From the NCBI GenBank assembly GCA_027563935.2, contig CM050452.1, forward strand, positions 32,496,850-32,560,849: a stretch of 64,000 bases of DNA. Direction: 5' to 3'. Shown here piece by piece: positions 31,425-44,807 of the stretch (positions within the stretch are counted from its first letter, which is position 1; each line of letters opens with the position of its first letter). Origin of the DNA: Costus lasius. Its lineage: Eukaryota; Streptophyta; Magnoliopsida; Zingiberales; Costaceae. The notes under the pieces were generated by a model that saw only the letters and a list, made by a program, of their open reading frames with translations, was not told where the DNA came from and made no database searches. A program made the position numbers and the translations under genes.

Positions 31425-33034
31425 GTCTCATGGGCCTCGCAAACCAGTGTGGGGTGCGCATGAGGGAGACCATGGGGGAATGCAGAGGGGTAGGGACGGA
31501 GGGTGTGATCAGGCCCTTAGAGGTGGACGTGTATATTTCCTTGGGTGGAGCCAGAATCAAATGGATCTTTTGCTCATCATGGTCAAACACATAAGTGTTC
31601 GACTGGCCATAGTGGACCACATCCCTATCATATAGCCATGGGCGGCCGAGGCGGATATGGGCGACATCCATAGTCGTCACGTCGCACAATACCTTTTCAT
31701 GATAGTTCCCAAAAGCGATGGGAACCTGACATTGGTGCGTGACCGGAAGATTCGTGTTATTGACCCATGCAATGGAGTAAGGTCTCGGGTGGGGTTCAAG
31801 GGGAAGACTGAGGCGAGTGACCGCGGTCCGCGAGACCACATTCAAGCTGCTACCGTCGTCAATGACGATCTTACACGAGTGCCCGTTGCACTTAATGTAA
31901 GTCATGAAAATGTGTGAGCGCCTCCAATCCTCAGAGGGCGCGGGTTGGACAAGATTGCAGCGCACTATAAATGTGGAGGGACTGGACTCCTCACCACTTG
32001 TGTAGCACTCAGCCTCGACGTCGTGCTCAGCGGGGGTGATGGTAGCGACACGGGCCAGGCCCGCGTCAGCTCGGGCGGGTTTTTTGGGACACTCACGTGA
32101 CAAGTGACCCGACTGCAAACAGTTGTAACAGGTGATGCGGCTAGAGGACCCAACCGCAGGGGCCTTTCCCTTCTCCTCCCAAGTGGGCCGAGAAGATGAA
32201 GCCTCTAGGTGTGGGCATCTAGGGGACGGATGGGTCGGGGGTGTGGGTCGCGGGTCCGGACGAGGCTCCGGATGCTCAAGTCGCGGGTGGGGTTGCGGGG
32301 GACTGCCCGCATGAGGACGCCTATGGGGGCCAAAGTCACTGCACCTTGCCGTGGCGCGAAGGTCTTGCTCAATGTCTTGAGTGCGCTGAATGGTTTGGTC
32401 AAAGGTCTCCGACCCATACGTAGGCAAGGCTCGGCGAATGTTTGCGCGGAGCCCATTCTTAAACTTCAACAATGCTAACTCGGGGTTCTCCTGCAAGTTG
32501 CAACGGAGTTGAAGCGTCTCAAAGGTGAGACAATACTCCTCGACAGTACCCGAACCTTGGTGTAGGCTACTATATTGGTTAAGGAGACGTTGCTTATACG
32601 AAGGGGGTACATATCGCTCCCAAAGGCGATACTGCATTCCTCCCCACTCGGTGATCGGGGGAAGGGCTTGCAGCGCGTTTTGGCGCTCCACCTTTTCCCA
32701 ATGTAAATGTGCAAGCCCCTCAAGCAAGGTGTGAACATACCTAACGTGGGAGTGTTCCGGACACTCACTAAGATCGAAGTATGCATCGACAGACGTGACC
32801 CAATCAAGGTACTGTGTGGGGTCAAGGCCACACGTGAAAGGTGCGGGGGTATTTCGAATGAAACGGCGGAAATCGTCATCCACTCGGGGGCGTTCAACGC
32901 GGATTTGGGATAGGGTTCGAGGTGCGGCCTAAGCAGGGCCAAAGCGACCATTGGGCTGAGGACCCTGAGCGGCCCAAACATCATCGTCATCAAGTGGGTC
33001 ATCACCTTGACTCGGATCTCTATGGGCCTCCTAA
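31425..33034 (-). pseudogene. GYP2 gag (main part) and protease, broken
   Basis: The long frame from about 32883 includes a retrotransposon gag core (FTCGLDPTQYLDWVTSVDAYF, YLTFETLQLR), a proline- and arginine-rich linker, a zinc knuckle CYNCLQSGHLSREC (about 32095-32136) and a protease region (VIDDGSSLNVVS, then GRPWLYDRD). Here VIDDGSS replaces the DSG or DGGS seen in relatives. Upstream the same frame continues to the COP5 insertion but carries TAG at 32929-32931 and 33031-33033. Once COP5 is ignored it joins in phase to 45406-45645. Gag packages RNA and protease cleaves the polyprotein. The stops rule out expression of a full product. Confidence 0.88.
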
Positions 33035-33039
33035 GGCCG

Positions 33040-34758
33040 TGTTGGGTCCCCTTCAAGGGGGAGCGCAAGGGGGTGAAACCCTAAAGGTGGCGCATGTCAT
33101 TCTTTTGCAGCGGAAGTAGGGTTTCATGAAGATCAGATGCTATACATTCATATGATCAACTTTTGACTAACAAGTATAGAAGACAAAGATCCATACCGTC
33201 GCCATCTCTTGGATGGTGTCTTGAAAGAGAGAGCAAGAGAGATCTCCTCCAAAGGACTCGCACACAAGAAGAGGATGCGCTCACTTCCTTGGTGCTCCTT
33301 GTGCTAGCAAGGTTCCAAGGGGTGTCCTTGATCGAGTAAAGGGAAGAGATGAAGACTTCTTTTGCTTGGCAGTTCCTCCTCTCCTCGTCAACACCTTCAC
33401 ATGCTAGAGAGCAAGCGTTCAATCCCCAAGAGGTGACGAGAGGTGTGTAACCGAAAGGAACGTGAGGGAGGCGTCAAGCCATGAACGCATATGCGTTTCT
33501 ATTTTGGAACTTTCCAAAAATAGCAACCATAAAGATCATGCGCTCATGCGTTCATGTCTCCATGAACCAAACGCATTTTTATCTCCCTCTTGAACCAAGC
33601 GCTCACCCCATGAGCCGGTTCAATGACTAAACCAAATTAGCCCAAGCAATTGGTCCAGAAAAAATCAAACCCTAAGATTCAAAATCTGACCGTTCATCTC
33701 TCGATGCTCCCGATCGCACCGATCTAGCATCAACTCTCTCGATCGAAGCTTACCGATCTAAAGCCTTAATCAATCAAACATGATCAGACCAGATCTCACT
33801 CACAATCAGAGATTAAATCCCTTTAAACTGAACCAAAACAATTCAGTCCACACGATCTGACTTAAGTAAGCCATATCATCAAATTGTGCGACCCTGAGGG
33901 TTTCCTTTAAATGTCGGTAACGATAACTTTCGTTATCACGGTCAGTGAGGGGTATCTAGCAACACATCACTGTCTCCCGATATAAAGGAAGGAGTCTTTC
34001 AAGACTACACCCAAAATACAGCACAAGTGTGAATCCACTTCACTAGGCATACATGTTTCCTTTGCCACTGGATGTTCTTATTGGACAAGCGTGTCAAGCC
34101 TGTAGCTCCAATATGATGAGCATGATTAGATCAGATGAACATAGTCATCTGGGTATGGCCATACTCTTTTCTCAATCATCCCATCCAGGGGGCCCCTTTA
34201 GAACATCACACTCCTTAAACAAGGAGACGGCAATCCTTTATCTATCACAAGTGCCCTAACCTGACTCAAGATCATTGTCCAAGATAGTCTATAATCATTA
34301 TGTTTCAAATGATATTGAAATACCTCAAAACAATGACAATCATCATTTAGAAAACACAAGTGATCTCAAGTCAGAGGAAATGTGCCACTTGTTGCAATCA
34401 AGGAATATTCACATTGTGACAAACAATTGAATATCCTAGTAGGGTCTGTCCAGTACATCCAATGTACCCATGAGTCTACATCTTATCCCATGCACGAAGC
34501 ATCCTATAAGATTAGAACACATATTAGTCTCAATCATATCAAGGCTGTCTCATGTTCACCAAGATATCTCCACTAAGGACATAATAGCATGTCAGCCCAG
34601 CTGAACAGCTTTGAGACATTATTCAGTAGTACACTTATTACAGCAGACAAGGTAACAACCTGAATAATAACCATGCCTTTATAAACACAAGAGTTTATTA
34701 CATGATACTGTTACAATCCCAAGGCCTCAAACATTAGGCTTAAGGGCATACCCCAACA
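33040..34758 (-). repeat. COP5 3' LTR
   Basis: TGTTGGGTCCCC to CCCCAACA. It has CCCCTTCAAGGGG at 33048-33060 and a GATAAC/GTTATC stem with a TTTC loop at 33922-33937. The polypurine tract lies just inside at 34760-34767. Confidence 0.94.
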
Positions 34759-34778
34759 ATCTCCCACTTGCACTTAAT

Positions 34779-37700
34779 CTAATGGTTGAGAAATCTCAAA
34801 CCCATATTATTACAGTGCTTCTCATGCTTCTGCTGCGCCAGAGGCTTGGTAAGCGGGTCAGCCAGATTGTCATCTGTATGAACCTTGCAGATTTTGATCT
34901 CGCCACGATCAATGATCTCCCTGATCAAGTGAAACCGTCTCTGTATGTGCTTGGACTTCTAGTGCGACCGTGGTTCCTTTGCTTGTGCGATTGCTCCAGT
35001 GTTATCACAGAAGATAACCAAAGGATCTGCACTCGAAGGAACAACACCAAGTTCTCTCACGAACTTACGAATCCACACTGCCTCCTTGGATGCTTCCGAG
35101 GCTGCAACATACTCGGCTTCTGTTGTCGAATCAGCAACAGTTGACTGTTTGAAACTTTTCCACACCACTGCTCCACCATTCAAGCTAAAAACATAGCCTG
35201 ATTGCGATCGGAAATCATCCTGGTCAGACTGGAACGAAGCGTCAGTATATCCTTCAATACTGAGTTCTTCCTGACCACCATATATCAAGAACATATCTTT
35301 GGTCCTCCGCAGATATTTTAAAATGTTCTTGACTGCAATCCAGTGCGCCATACCTGGATTACTTTGGAACCGACTGGTCACGCTTAACCCGTAAGCGACG
35401 TCTGGGCGAGTACACAACATCGCATACATAATGGATCCAATAGCCGAAGCATAAGGCGTATTGTCCATTTCATCTTTCTCAGTCTGTGTTTGTGGACACT
35501 AACTCTTCGAAAGATTCAGACCATGTCTGACTGGAAGATATCCCCTTTTAGAATTCTCTAAATGGAATCTTTCCAGGACCTTATCGAAGTAAGTACTCTG
35601 GCACAACCCGAGAAGCCTCTTAGATCTATCCCTGTAGATCTTCACACCTAATACATAGGCTGCTTCTCCTAGATCTTTCATCTGGAAACATTTCCTTAAC
35701 CATGCCTTAACCGCATGCATTTCAGGAATGTCATTTCCAATGATCAAGATATCATCGACGTAGAGGACTAGGAAGGTAATTACGCTCCCACTAAACCTCT
35801 TATATACACACAGGTCATCTTCGTTCTTGATGAAACCAAACTCAGAGATTGATTCATCAAAACTAATATTCCAGCTTCTAGATGCTTATTTCAGTCCATA
35901 AATGGACTTCTTTAACTTGCATATCTTATGACGATCTGATGGATTAGTGAAACCTTCAGGTTGTGTCATGTACACATCATCATCCAGATCTCCATTAAGG
36001 AAAGCTGTTTTCACATCCATCTGCCAGATCTCATAATCATAATATGCAGCTATCGCGAAAAGAATCCGAATAGACTTGAACATGGCTACAGGAGAGAAAG
36101 TTTCATCATAATCTATCCCGTAGATTTGTTTGAAACCTTTCGCAACTAGCCTGCCTTTATAGGTAACCACGTTACCATCCATGTCAATCTTCTTCTTGAA
36201 GATCCATTTACATCCTATAGGGATTACTCCCGGAGGCGGATCAACCAAATCCCAGACTTGGTTATCTGACATGGAGTCCATCTCGGCTCGCATAGCTTCA
36301 AGCCACCTAGCAGAGTCCGGTCCACTGACCGCATCCGCATAAGTAAGGGGTTCATCATTATCAATGATGTAGACTCCGTCATAGCGCTCAGGCTGTCGAC
36401 GGATCCTTCCCGATCTTCGCGGTTCCCATGATATCTGAGCCTCAGGTTGTTCAGTAACCTGTTCTACCAGCTCAGGCTCATCCAACTGTGCTTGACTACT
36501 TTGTCCTTCCTCTGGATTCTCATCCAGCTTTATTTCTCTCCCACTGGCCTCTTGCAGAAGAAACTCCTTCTCAAGAAATATGGCCGTCCGAGCAACAAAA
36601 ACCTTGTTCTCTTTGGGATCGTATAAATAATAACCCTTAGTTTCCTTAGGGTATCCGACAAAGATGCATTTCTCAGATCTGCTTTCCAGTTTCCCAGAGG
36701 CGAGCTTTTTGACATAAGCCTCGCAGCCCCAGATCCTGATAAATGTCAAGCTCGGCTGTTTCCCAGACCATAACTCATATGGAGTCTTAGAAACGGCCTT
36801 GGATGGCACTCGGTTTAGTATCTTTGCAGCTGTTTCCAGTGCAAAACCCCAAAAGGAGTAAGGAAGAGTAGCCTGACTCATCATAGAACGAACCATATCA
36901 AGTAACGTTCTATTTCTCCTCTCGGACACACCATTCCATTGCGGTGTTCCTGGCGGAGTGAGCTGTGAGATAATCCCACACTCCCTCAGATAGTCAGTAA
37001 ACGCATGACTCAAGTATTCTCCACCTCGATCAGAACGAAGTGCCTTGATATTTCGGCCTAGCTGATTTTGTACTTCATTTTTGAACTCTTTGAACTTGTC
37101 AAAAGATTCACTCTTATGTCTCATTAAATAGACATACCCATATATACTGAAATCATCAGTAAAGGTAATGAAGTACTGATAGCCACCTCTGGCATGTTTA
37201 CTAAATGGCCCACACACATCACTGTGTATAAGGTCAAGTAAACCTGAAGCCCTTTGACCTTTGTGGGAAAAAGGTGACTTCGTCATTTTACCCATTAAAC
37301 AAGCCTTGCATGTATCAATCTCCTCATAGGAGAATGATCCCAGCAGTCCATGATTATGCAACCGCTTAATGCGTTTCTCGTTTATATGGCCTAAACGACT
37401 ATGCCATAGCAAGGTGCTTTCATCAGCATACTTGGCTTTCTTATTATCAATATTTTGTATCGAACATTCCATGTCCAACATGAATAACCCATTGTTAATT
37501 GAACCAGTTGCATAAACAATATTATCATATGATAAAACACACTTTGAAATATTGCATTCAAAGGAAAATCCCTTCCTGACAAGAGCAGGAATGGAGATAA
37601 TATTTTTAGTAATACTGGGAACAAAATAACAACTGTTTAATTCCAATACAAGTCCAGATGGTAATGAGATGAAATAATCCCCTACAGCAACAGCAGCAAC

Positions 37701-38663
37701 CCGTGCCCCATTTCCAACTCGTAGGTCCACCTCATGCTGTCCCACCTGTCTTCTTCTCTTGAGTTCCTGTACATTTGAACAAATGTGAACTCCACATGCA
37801 GTGTCCAACACCCATGATATAGAAGAAGATGAAAACATGACTTCAGTCACGAATATACCTGAGCCAGAAGCGATGCTTCCCCTCTTATCTCCTTGGAGCG
37901 CTTTACAGTCCTTTTTCCAGTGACCCAGCTGGCCACAGTGGAAACACCTGTATTCCTTGGACCGCTTAACCTTCTGCTTCAGAGCCTTGCTGTAGTTCTT
38001 GACAGGGGCCTTGCCCTTCTTCCCCTTCTTCTTGTTCCTGGAAGGAACCATTAAGACAGAGGTTGAAGGCTTTCCCTTCAGAGTTTCCTCAGTAGTCAAG
38101 AGCATATTCAGCAGCTCTGCCGGAGTACAATCGATTTTGTTCATATTAAAGTTAATGATGAACGCATCGAAAGAAGGCGGGAGAGACTGTAGAATAATGT
38201 CTACAGCAAGCTCCTGATTGATGGTATGCCCCAGTTTCTCTAGAGCCTCCTTGTGCCCAATCATCTTGAGCACATGAGCTCCCACTGGGCTCCCTTCAGC
38301 CAGTTTGCTCTGAAAGAAAAGCTTTGTCAGATTATAGTGTTCTGTCCTCGCTTGTGCAGCATACAGCATCTTGAGGTTTGCTATCATGTCTATAGCAGAC
38401 ATATCCTCATGCTGATGCTGCAGCGGTGGCGTCATAGACGCTAGCATCAGGCATGCGACATCAATGCTATCATTGACGTGCTTTTCATAGGCATCCCGAA
38501 CCGCCCTTGCGGCGTTCGGAGCGGGCTGCGGCGGTATCGCCGTCTCGAGGACATACAGTTTCCTCTCTGCCTTAAGAACAATCTTAAGGTGTCCATACCA
38601 GTCCGAGAAGTTCGGCCCAGCAAACTTCTCCCTTTCCAGTAGGGATCGCACATTGAAGCTCAT
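34779..38663 (-). pseudogene. COP5 gag-pol, full length but with three premature stops
   Basis: 3885 bp, the same length as the intact COP2 frame, so no net indel. Gag, zinc knuckle, protease (LDTACG), integrase triad (SDVCG, SDRGG, SERRN) and the first reverse transcriptase motif are readable up to codon 925. Stops are TAA at 35886-35888 (codon 926, before the YVDD motif), TAG at 35499-35501 (codon 1055) and TAG at 34959-34961 (codon 1235). All three sit where sister copies have Gln. All are C-to-T on the coding strand, two of them in CAG. A Pro-to-Leu change (CCG to CTG) near 35812 is of the same kind. The product would end inside reverse transcriptase. Gag, protease and integrase would remain, but not replication. 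Confidence 0.94.
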
Positions 38664-40480
38664 GGTGTTCGTTGCTGCAGGTATCTACAACAATGCAAGA
38701 ACAGCAAGGTCAGTATCAATGTTAAGAATCAATCAGGACTTAAGAAAGATTCTTTTTCTCACTATTTTATCTGGCTGAAAAATCCAGCAAAACAGCCCGA
38801 AAGAGTAGAACCCTTTTAGTGAGATGGGATCCAGATTTCATACTTGGTCTCCGCGTCCCGCTCAGGCGAGATAAGATGCACAGAGAGTACAAGCACTAAT
38901 CTCTAGTAGGCTGTCCCAGCCAATCGCCAACCCGTGCGATTCCCCTTCATCTGGGCAATCCAGCAGACTGTGCCAACTGAGTTGGTACAACACAGTCTCT
39001 GACCCCACAGATGGCTGCCTCCATGTGCTACCATATGCGCTACATATGTAGCCTACATGGTCAAGCTGACCCGACCTACTCCCTGGACCACCACGTGCTA
39101 TGCTGAGCAACGAGAAGGGATAAATCCCTACTCTGTAACACGCAGGTGTAATCCAGCACCGTCTGAAGATAGATGGACGTGCCCACTGAGTGGGTACAAC
39201 ACGGCTCCAACGATAGTCAGAACAGTGAGGTTTCGCGTCAGAAGGCTTACCAGCTTGATATTTAGCGTTGGATTTTAACGGTCTTTTATCTTCTTATCTA
39301 TCATGCAAACCCTATGGTGATAGCAGAAGATAAATTCATGCATTTCTAATTATATAAGCAATAAAAAGAAAGCATGGTTCTTATGTGGTAAAAGCCCATA
39401 GCCTAAGTAAGACCTTAATAGCACTTAAGTCTTCACTTGCTTTTCTTCATGGGACTTTTGCTGCTCATCTGGCCCAAGCCAGGGCCCAAGCGCCATCTGC
39501 AGCTCAGGTGCGCCTACCAGGGAAAATGCGCCTGGTCCTAGGGTCGAACCCTAGACCTCCCACCTGGTCCAGCCACTGCTGCATGCGCCTCTGCCAAGTG
39601 TGCTCAGTGCTCTTGTCTGATTAATTTACAAATTAATCTATCTAGACAAGATTGACTCGCAGGTCAATTACATTTTATAAATTAAAAACAATGTGATGCA
39701 CAGATCACAATAATCAATTTACATTTTAATACAGGCACGCAGGCCCCAGCACAGCACACATTTAACATGGGCAGCCCACATAAGAATAAATAAACGGGCA
39801 TATGCTTCAATCAAACATGTGATCCAACATAGGAAGATAAAAATTCGAAAACCCCATTGGTATCAATTTTAATTTTCCTTATGTGCCCTACTACCTTACA
39901 ACGGTCCATTACTAGGGATCCACTCATCCAACCCAGTCAGATCCACTGCCCACGCATGCACCAAGTCCTAACTGACTCGAGTCGACCCAATGGTCAACTA
40001 TGCATGCGCTAGGGCTGAACAACCACAATGAGGTCTGGCAAGCGGGCGTGACCCCGGGCCTAACTCATGTGTGTTCACTAGTCGTCTCAACCAGACATCG
40101 CTACACGCCTGTCTGCAGTCGACCTATAGCCACCAAGTGCTTGCGCACAGGTGCTATCTAGTCAACCCATCAAGGCTGTCAGATGGTCTGATCAGATTGT
40201 CTGGATCTAACCTAGGGGATGATTTCAACCCTAATAACCCGTCTAAGGGTTTAAAGTAGAGCCTTAGATCTAGAGTGAGTCGCGCATGTCAAGTAGGTTT
40301 TTGAGAAAACAAACATGAAGCAAGCGCCAACAACATGCGCCAAGAAAATATACATCAAGTTTTGCATGTACAACAACTCAAATGAAATTTTCGCATGTAA
40401 CCCTAGATCTAGAGATACGCGTAAGCATGGATCATGAATCACAAAGCAAAGCAATCATAATAACAATGCATAGAACCGCA
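38664..40480 (-). other. COP5 untranslated leader
   Basis: About 1.8 kb, collinear with the COP4 leader, including the paired dyads and a tRNA-like module (B box GGGTTCGACCC on the minus strand, 39541-39551; A-box-like 39586-39598). The 75-codon frame kept in sister leaders is broken here by a Gln-to-stop change near 38910. Confidence 0.78.
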
Positions 40481-40489
40481 CTGATACCA
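40481..40489 (-). other. COP5 primer-binding site, one end changed
   Basis: TGGTATCAG matches the tRNA-iMet site for nine bases. The next base is T where the other copies have A. Confidence 0.85.
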
Positions 40490-40491
40490 AT

Positions 40492-41617
40492 TGTTGGGTC
40501 CCCTTCAAGGGGGAGCGCAAGGGGGTGAAACCCTAAAGGTGGCGCATGTCATTCTTTTGCAGCGGTAGTAGGGTTTCATGAAGATCAGATGCTATACATT
40601 CATATGATCAACTTTTGACTAACAAGTATAGAAGACAAAGATCCATACCGTCGCCATCTCTTGGATGGTGTCTTGAAAGAGAGAGCAAGAGAGATCTCCT
40701 CCAAAGGACTCGCACACAAGAAGAGGATGCGCTCACTTCCTTGGTGCTCCTTGTGCTAGCAAGGTTCCAAGGGGTGTCCTTGATCGAGTAAAGGGAAGAG
40801 ATGAAGACTTCTTTTGCTTGGCGGTTCCTCCTCTCCTCGTCAACACCTTCACACGCTAGAGAGCAAGCGTTCAATCCCCAAGAGGTGACGAGAGGTGTGT
40901 AACCGAAAGGAACGTGAGGGAGGCGTCAAGCCATGAACGCATATGCGTTTCTATTTTGGAACTTTCCAAAAATAGCAACCATAAAGATCATGCGCTCATG
41001 CGTTCATGTCTCCATGAACCAAACGCATTTTTATCTCCCTCTTGAACCAAGCGCTCACCCCATGAGCCGGTTCAATGACTAAACCAAATTAGCCCAAGCA
41101 ATTGGTCCAGAAAAAATCAAACCCTAAGATTCAAAATCTGACCGTTCATCTCTCGATGCTCCCGATCGCACCGATCTAGCATCAACTCTCTCGATCGAAG
41201 CTTACCGATCTAAAGCCTTAATCAATCAAACATGATCAGACCAGATCTCACTCACAATCAGAGATTAAATCCCTTTAAACTGAACCAAAACAATTCAGTC
41301 CACACGATCTGACTTAAGTAAGCCATATCATCAAATTGTGCGACCCTGAGGGTTTCCTTTAAATGTCGGTAACGATAACTTTCGTTATCACGGTCAGTGA
41401 GGGGTATCTAGCAACACATCACTGTCTCCTGATATAAAGGAAGGAGTCTTTCAAGACTACACCCAAAACACAGCACAAGTGTGAATCCACTTCACTAGGC
41501 ATACATGTTTCCTTTGCCACTGGATGTTCTTATTGGACAAGCGTGTCAAGCCTGTAGCTCCAATATGATGAGCATGATTAGATCAGATGAACATAGTCAT
41601 CTGGGTATGGCCATACT
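40492..41617 (-). repeat. COP5 5' LTR, first part
   Basis: Starts TGTTGGGTCC at the leader side and is broken after ATACT by GYP3. Confidence 0.93.
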
Positions 41618-42611
41618 TGTAACATCCCACATTCTTAACCCCAAACTAATGGCACAATTCACAAATGATACAGGATGTTTCATATAAGATCGATCATATG
41701 CTAGGTAAAACCGAGTTCAAGAAAACACGATCTGAAAAATTTCCATAAATCCATACACACAAATTCACAAAACTCAAATCTCATAAATCTCGTAAGGGTA
41801 CCTGCCACCACGCAATCCTTGCACTAGACATATGCAAGTTACAGGGTATATCAAAACCGATTTCACAGAATATACAACAAGCCGAAATTCAAAACAAAAT
41901 CACAAAATCGATTTTTATAAACTCATACCAAATACCGAAACCAGGCTGAAGCCCGCGGTGACACAAAAATCAAACTCAGTTAACTGCCACAATCTGGCAA
42001 CACAAATTCACATAGTTCACATGGTTCACATCACATGGTTCACATAGTTCATATAAATCATATGGATTAGCCACAACCGGCTCCAGAAAATTTTAGCATA
42101 AAAGTTCTTAAGCAGCAAACATAATATCCACGCCAATGTTACTCATGAAATGCGCCCCTGCTCTATGCCTGAAAATAATGAGGGGTGAGCTACACAGCCC
42201 AGTGAGTGGATAGTCTAAATCGACCATCCATAACATACACTAAAAAATATAGGCAGATTATTTTAAAAATCTTTAACAAGAACATTATGTCAACATATAA
42301 CAAAATAAAGAAACAGAAATCATATAGACAGTCAGATGTACACACTAGCATATAACAAACTCATGTTCACAAACTCTGGTTCTAGAGTTTTACTCTAACC
42401 CAATTAAACACATATATTTTAAACCAACTAAACACATAACAACTTAGGTTCACAAACTCAGGTTCTAGAGTTATACTCTAAACCACTAAACACACCAACA
42501 CATAAGCAACCTAGTTGTCCAGCATATTCAGTAGTGACCAATATGGTCTAACCCGGCTTGGCCAAAGCACTGGGAGCTGCATGCAACACATAAACCTGGA
42601 CAGTGAGTAGA

Positions 42612-42885
42612 ATCAAGAGGTGGCCCCCGCCAGGTCACGACGTGGCACTTTGCTCTCTCACCCCATAACACATCAGAGTGATGACATCAAGAGGTGGCCC
42701 CTGTCTGATCAAGACATGGCACTTTGCGTCTTATATCACCCTGTCACATAAAGAGTAATGACATCAAGAGGTGGCCCCTGTCTGATCAAGACATGGCACT
42801 TTGCGTCTTATATTACCCCATCACATAAAAGAGTAATGACATCAAGAGGTGGCCCCTGTCCGACCAAGACATGGCACTTTGCGTC
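42612..42885. repeat. Tandem 74-78-bp repeat, three and a half units, in GYP3
   Basis: Units start ATCAAGAGGTGGCCC at 42612, 42686, 42763 and 42841. Each includes CATGGCACTTTGCG or a close variant. The middle units are the most alike. Confidence 0.85.
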
Positions 42886-43914
42886 AAAACCCGTTCTCCC
42901 AAAAGGTTCCTACTGGACAACAGACATATCTTATTTCATATTTCACAAAGGTGGACTCCTAAGTGTCAACTAGACTCTAGGATAGTCATCACAAAAATCA
43001 TATCGGGCAGGCTGAACATCAACCCCCATCACAAAAATCATAATAGGCAGGCCGAACATCAGCCCCCTCACATATCAAATACTGGGCTGAAATTCAAACC
43101 CTTCACATATCACATAAGGACTATCCTATGAGTACACTGTTACACTTAGCCATAGTCCTAACCAACACATAACACATAATATTCAAAATTCTCATAATCA
43201 CATAATTTTCAAAAATTTCATAACCACATAATGTTCACAATTTACATAACAACATAATATTCCAAAAATCACATAAACACCCAATATTTAAAAATCACAT
43301 AATTACATAATATTAACAATCATATAATGTAGTGTGGTCCTTAGGTTTCATGCTGATTAGTTCAGTCAAACCTTACTAGGTTATCATCCAAATTTCTCAA
43401 ACAATTTCTCAATAATGCAGTTAACAAGCATCCATAAAAATTAACATAAAACTAAAACATGTAGTCATACAAACTATCCATAAAATTAACAAAAATTAAA
43501 ACATGTATTCCTACCAACTATTTTACAAATCTCTACATATAAACCACGGTTAACATAACATACTATCTATTAAATTTTACACCTTGAATTAACATGAATT
43601 TCATGCTCAAACCATTGGTCTAAAACTTCCGAATTTCCATAAGAGAATACCTTAAATTCCTTATTACAATTTTCGGTTTTCATAAACAATCATCAAGATT
43701 ATTTCGGTTTAACTACCATCAACAAGGTTTCGGTTTTCATTCATGCTACAAACATCATTGACTTAATGTTACCAAAATTGATTTCGGTTTAACTATAATT
43801 AACCAGAGTTTCATACTCAAAATTCAATGATTTAATGCTACCAAAATTCCTATAAAAATACCTTAAATTTCATACAAACTTTCGGTTAAATAATCATCAT
43901 ATAATCACCTTTGA

Positions 43915-43997
43915 AAAATTCGGTTTTCATGATATAATCATCCTTACAAAATTCGGTTTTCATCATATAATCAACTTTACAAAATTCGGTTTTCATT
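43915..43997. repeat. Tandem 33-bp repeat in GYP3
   Basis: AAAATTCGGTTTTCAT recurs every 33 bp at 43915, 43948 and 43981. Looser TTCGGTTT copies extend back to about 43670. Confidence 0.8.
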
Positions 43998-44807
43998 ATG
44001 GTGAAGTCTTGAATTTCGGTTTTAGCATGGTAAGATTTCCAACAAGCGAATATATCATCTAACTCATCAATTAACATAAACAAATAGATAGAAATCAATT
44101 AGACAACCCACTCACCTCTTAACCGAGAACACAAGGTGAAAAACCCTTCCAAAAATTCGTCTAAGGCTTTGAAAGATGCCACCAAACACCAAGGAATAAA
44201 TCGCCAAAGGGGAAGAGATGGAGAAATCACCAAAAATCGCCTCAAGAGCTCTTCAAGAATCGCCTAAGTTCCTTCAAGCCGTCGCCCAATGTTTTTCTCC
44301 AAGCCAAAAATCGCCAACACTCTACCCTAACCGAAATTACCTACTTAAATTTCGGTTTTTAACTCTTAACCCATTAACCCATTAATTCAATTCGGGTTTA
44401 ATCCACTTAATTAATAATTTGAATTTTAAAACCCAATTAGTTTAAACCCATTAATTCAACCATTAACTTAACGAAAATCCAATAAGGTCTAATTAACATC
44501 CAATAAGGGTTTAATTAACCAATAGGGTCTAATTAATTAACTTACAAGCTCTAATTAATTAACTTACAATTTACAACCCATAAATCCTAATTAATTTATC
44601 ATGAACAACCAATAATAATTTATCATAAATTAACAGCCAATAATCAAACAAATAATCCCTAATTAATTTACAATAAATTAACAACCAAAAATCTCTAGTT
44701 AAATAACTATTAACAACCAATACATAGAAAAATATCACAGTCAATAATTTTATTTAATTCAAAAATAATGCTTACCAGAACTTAAGATCCTTGGATCTTA
44801 CAATACT

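Larger units (their letters stand above)
41618..44802. mobile_element. GYP3: 3185-bp solo-LTR-like insertion
   Basis: Bounded by ATACT duplications (41613-41617 and 44803-44807), it starts TGTAACATCCC and ends GGATCTTACA. It has no frame longer than about 86 codons, no polyprotein motif, and no second copy of its ends inside. TG...CA ends with a 5-bp duplication and a length of about 3 kb fit a solo LTR, probably of a Ty3/gypsy element with long LTRs. The AGGGGTGAGCTACACAGCCC segment near 42180 is the sort seen in plant gypsy LTRs. Orientation was not determined. It is AT-rich and holds several short tandem repeats. Confidence 0.72.

Noticed and set aside
28879..33039. Endogenous pararetrovirus origin for the RT at 30600-31400
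   Set aside because: An integrase core and a gypsy domain order follow the RNase H region; pararetroviruses lack integrase.
41832..43131. Small frames in GYP3 as genes
   Set aside because: They are short, fall in tandem repeats and AT-rich sequence, and have no recognisable domain.
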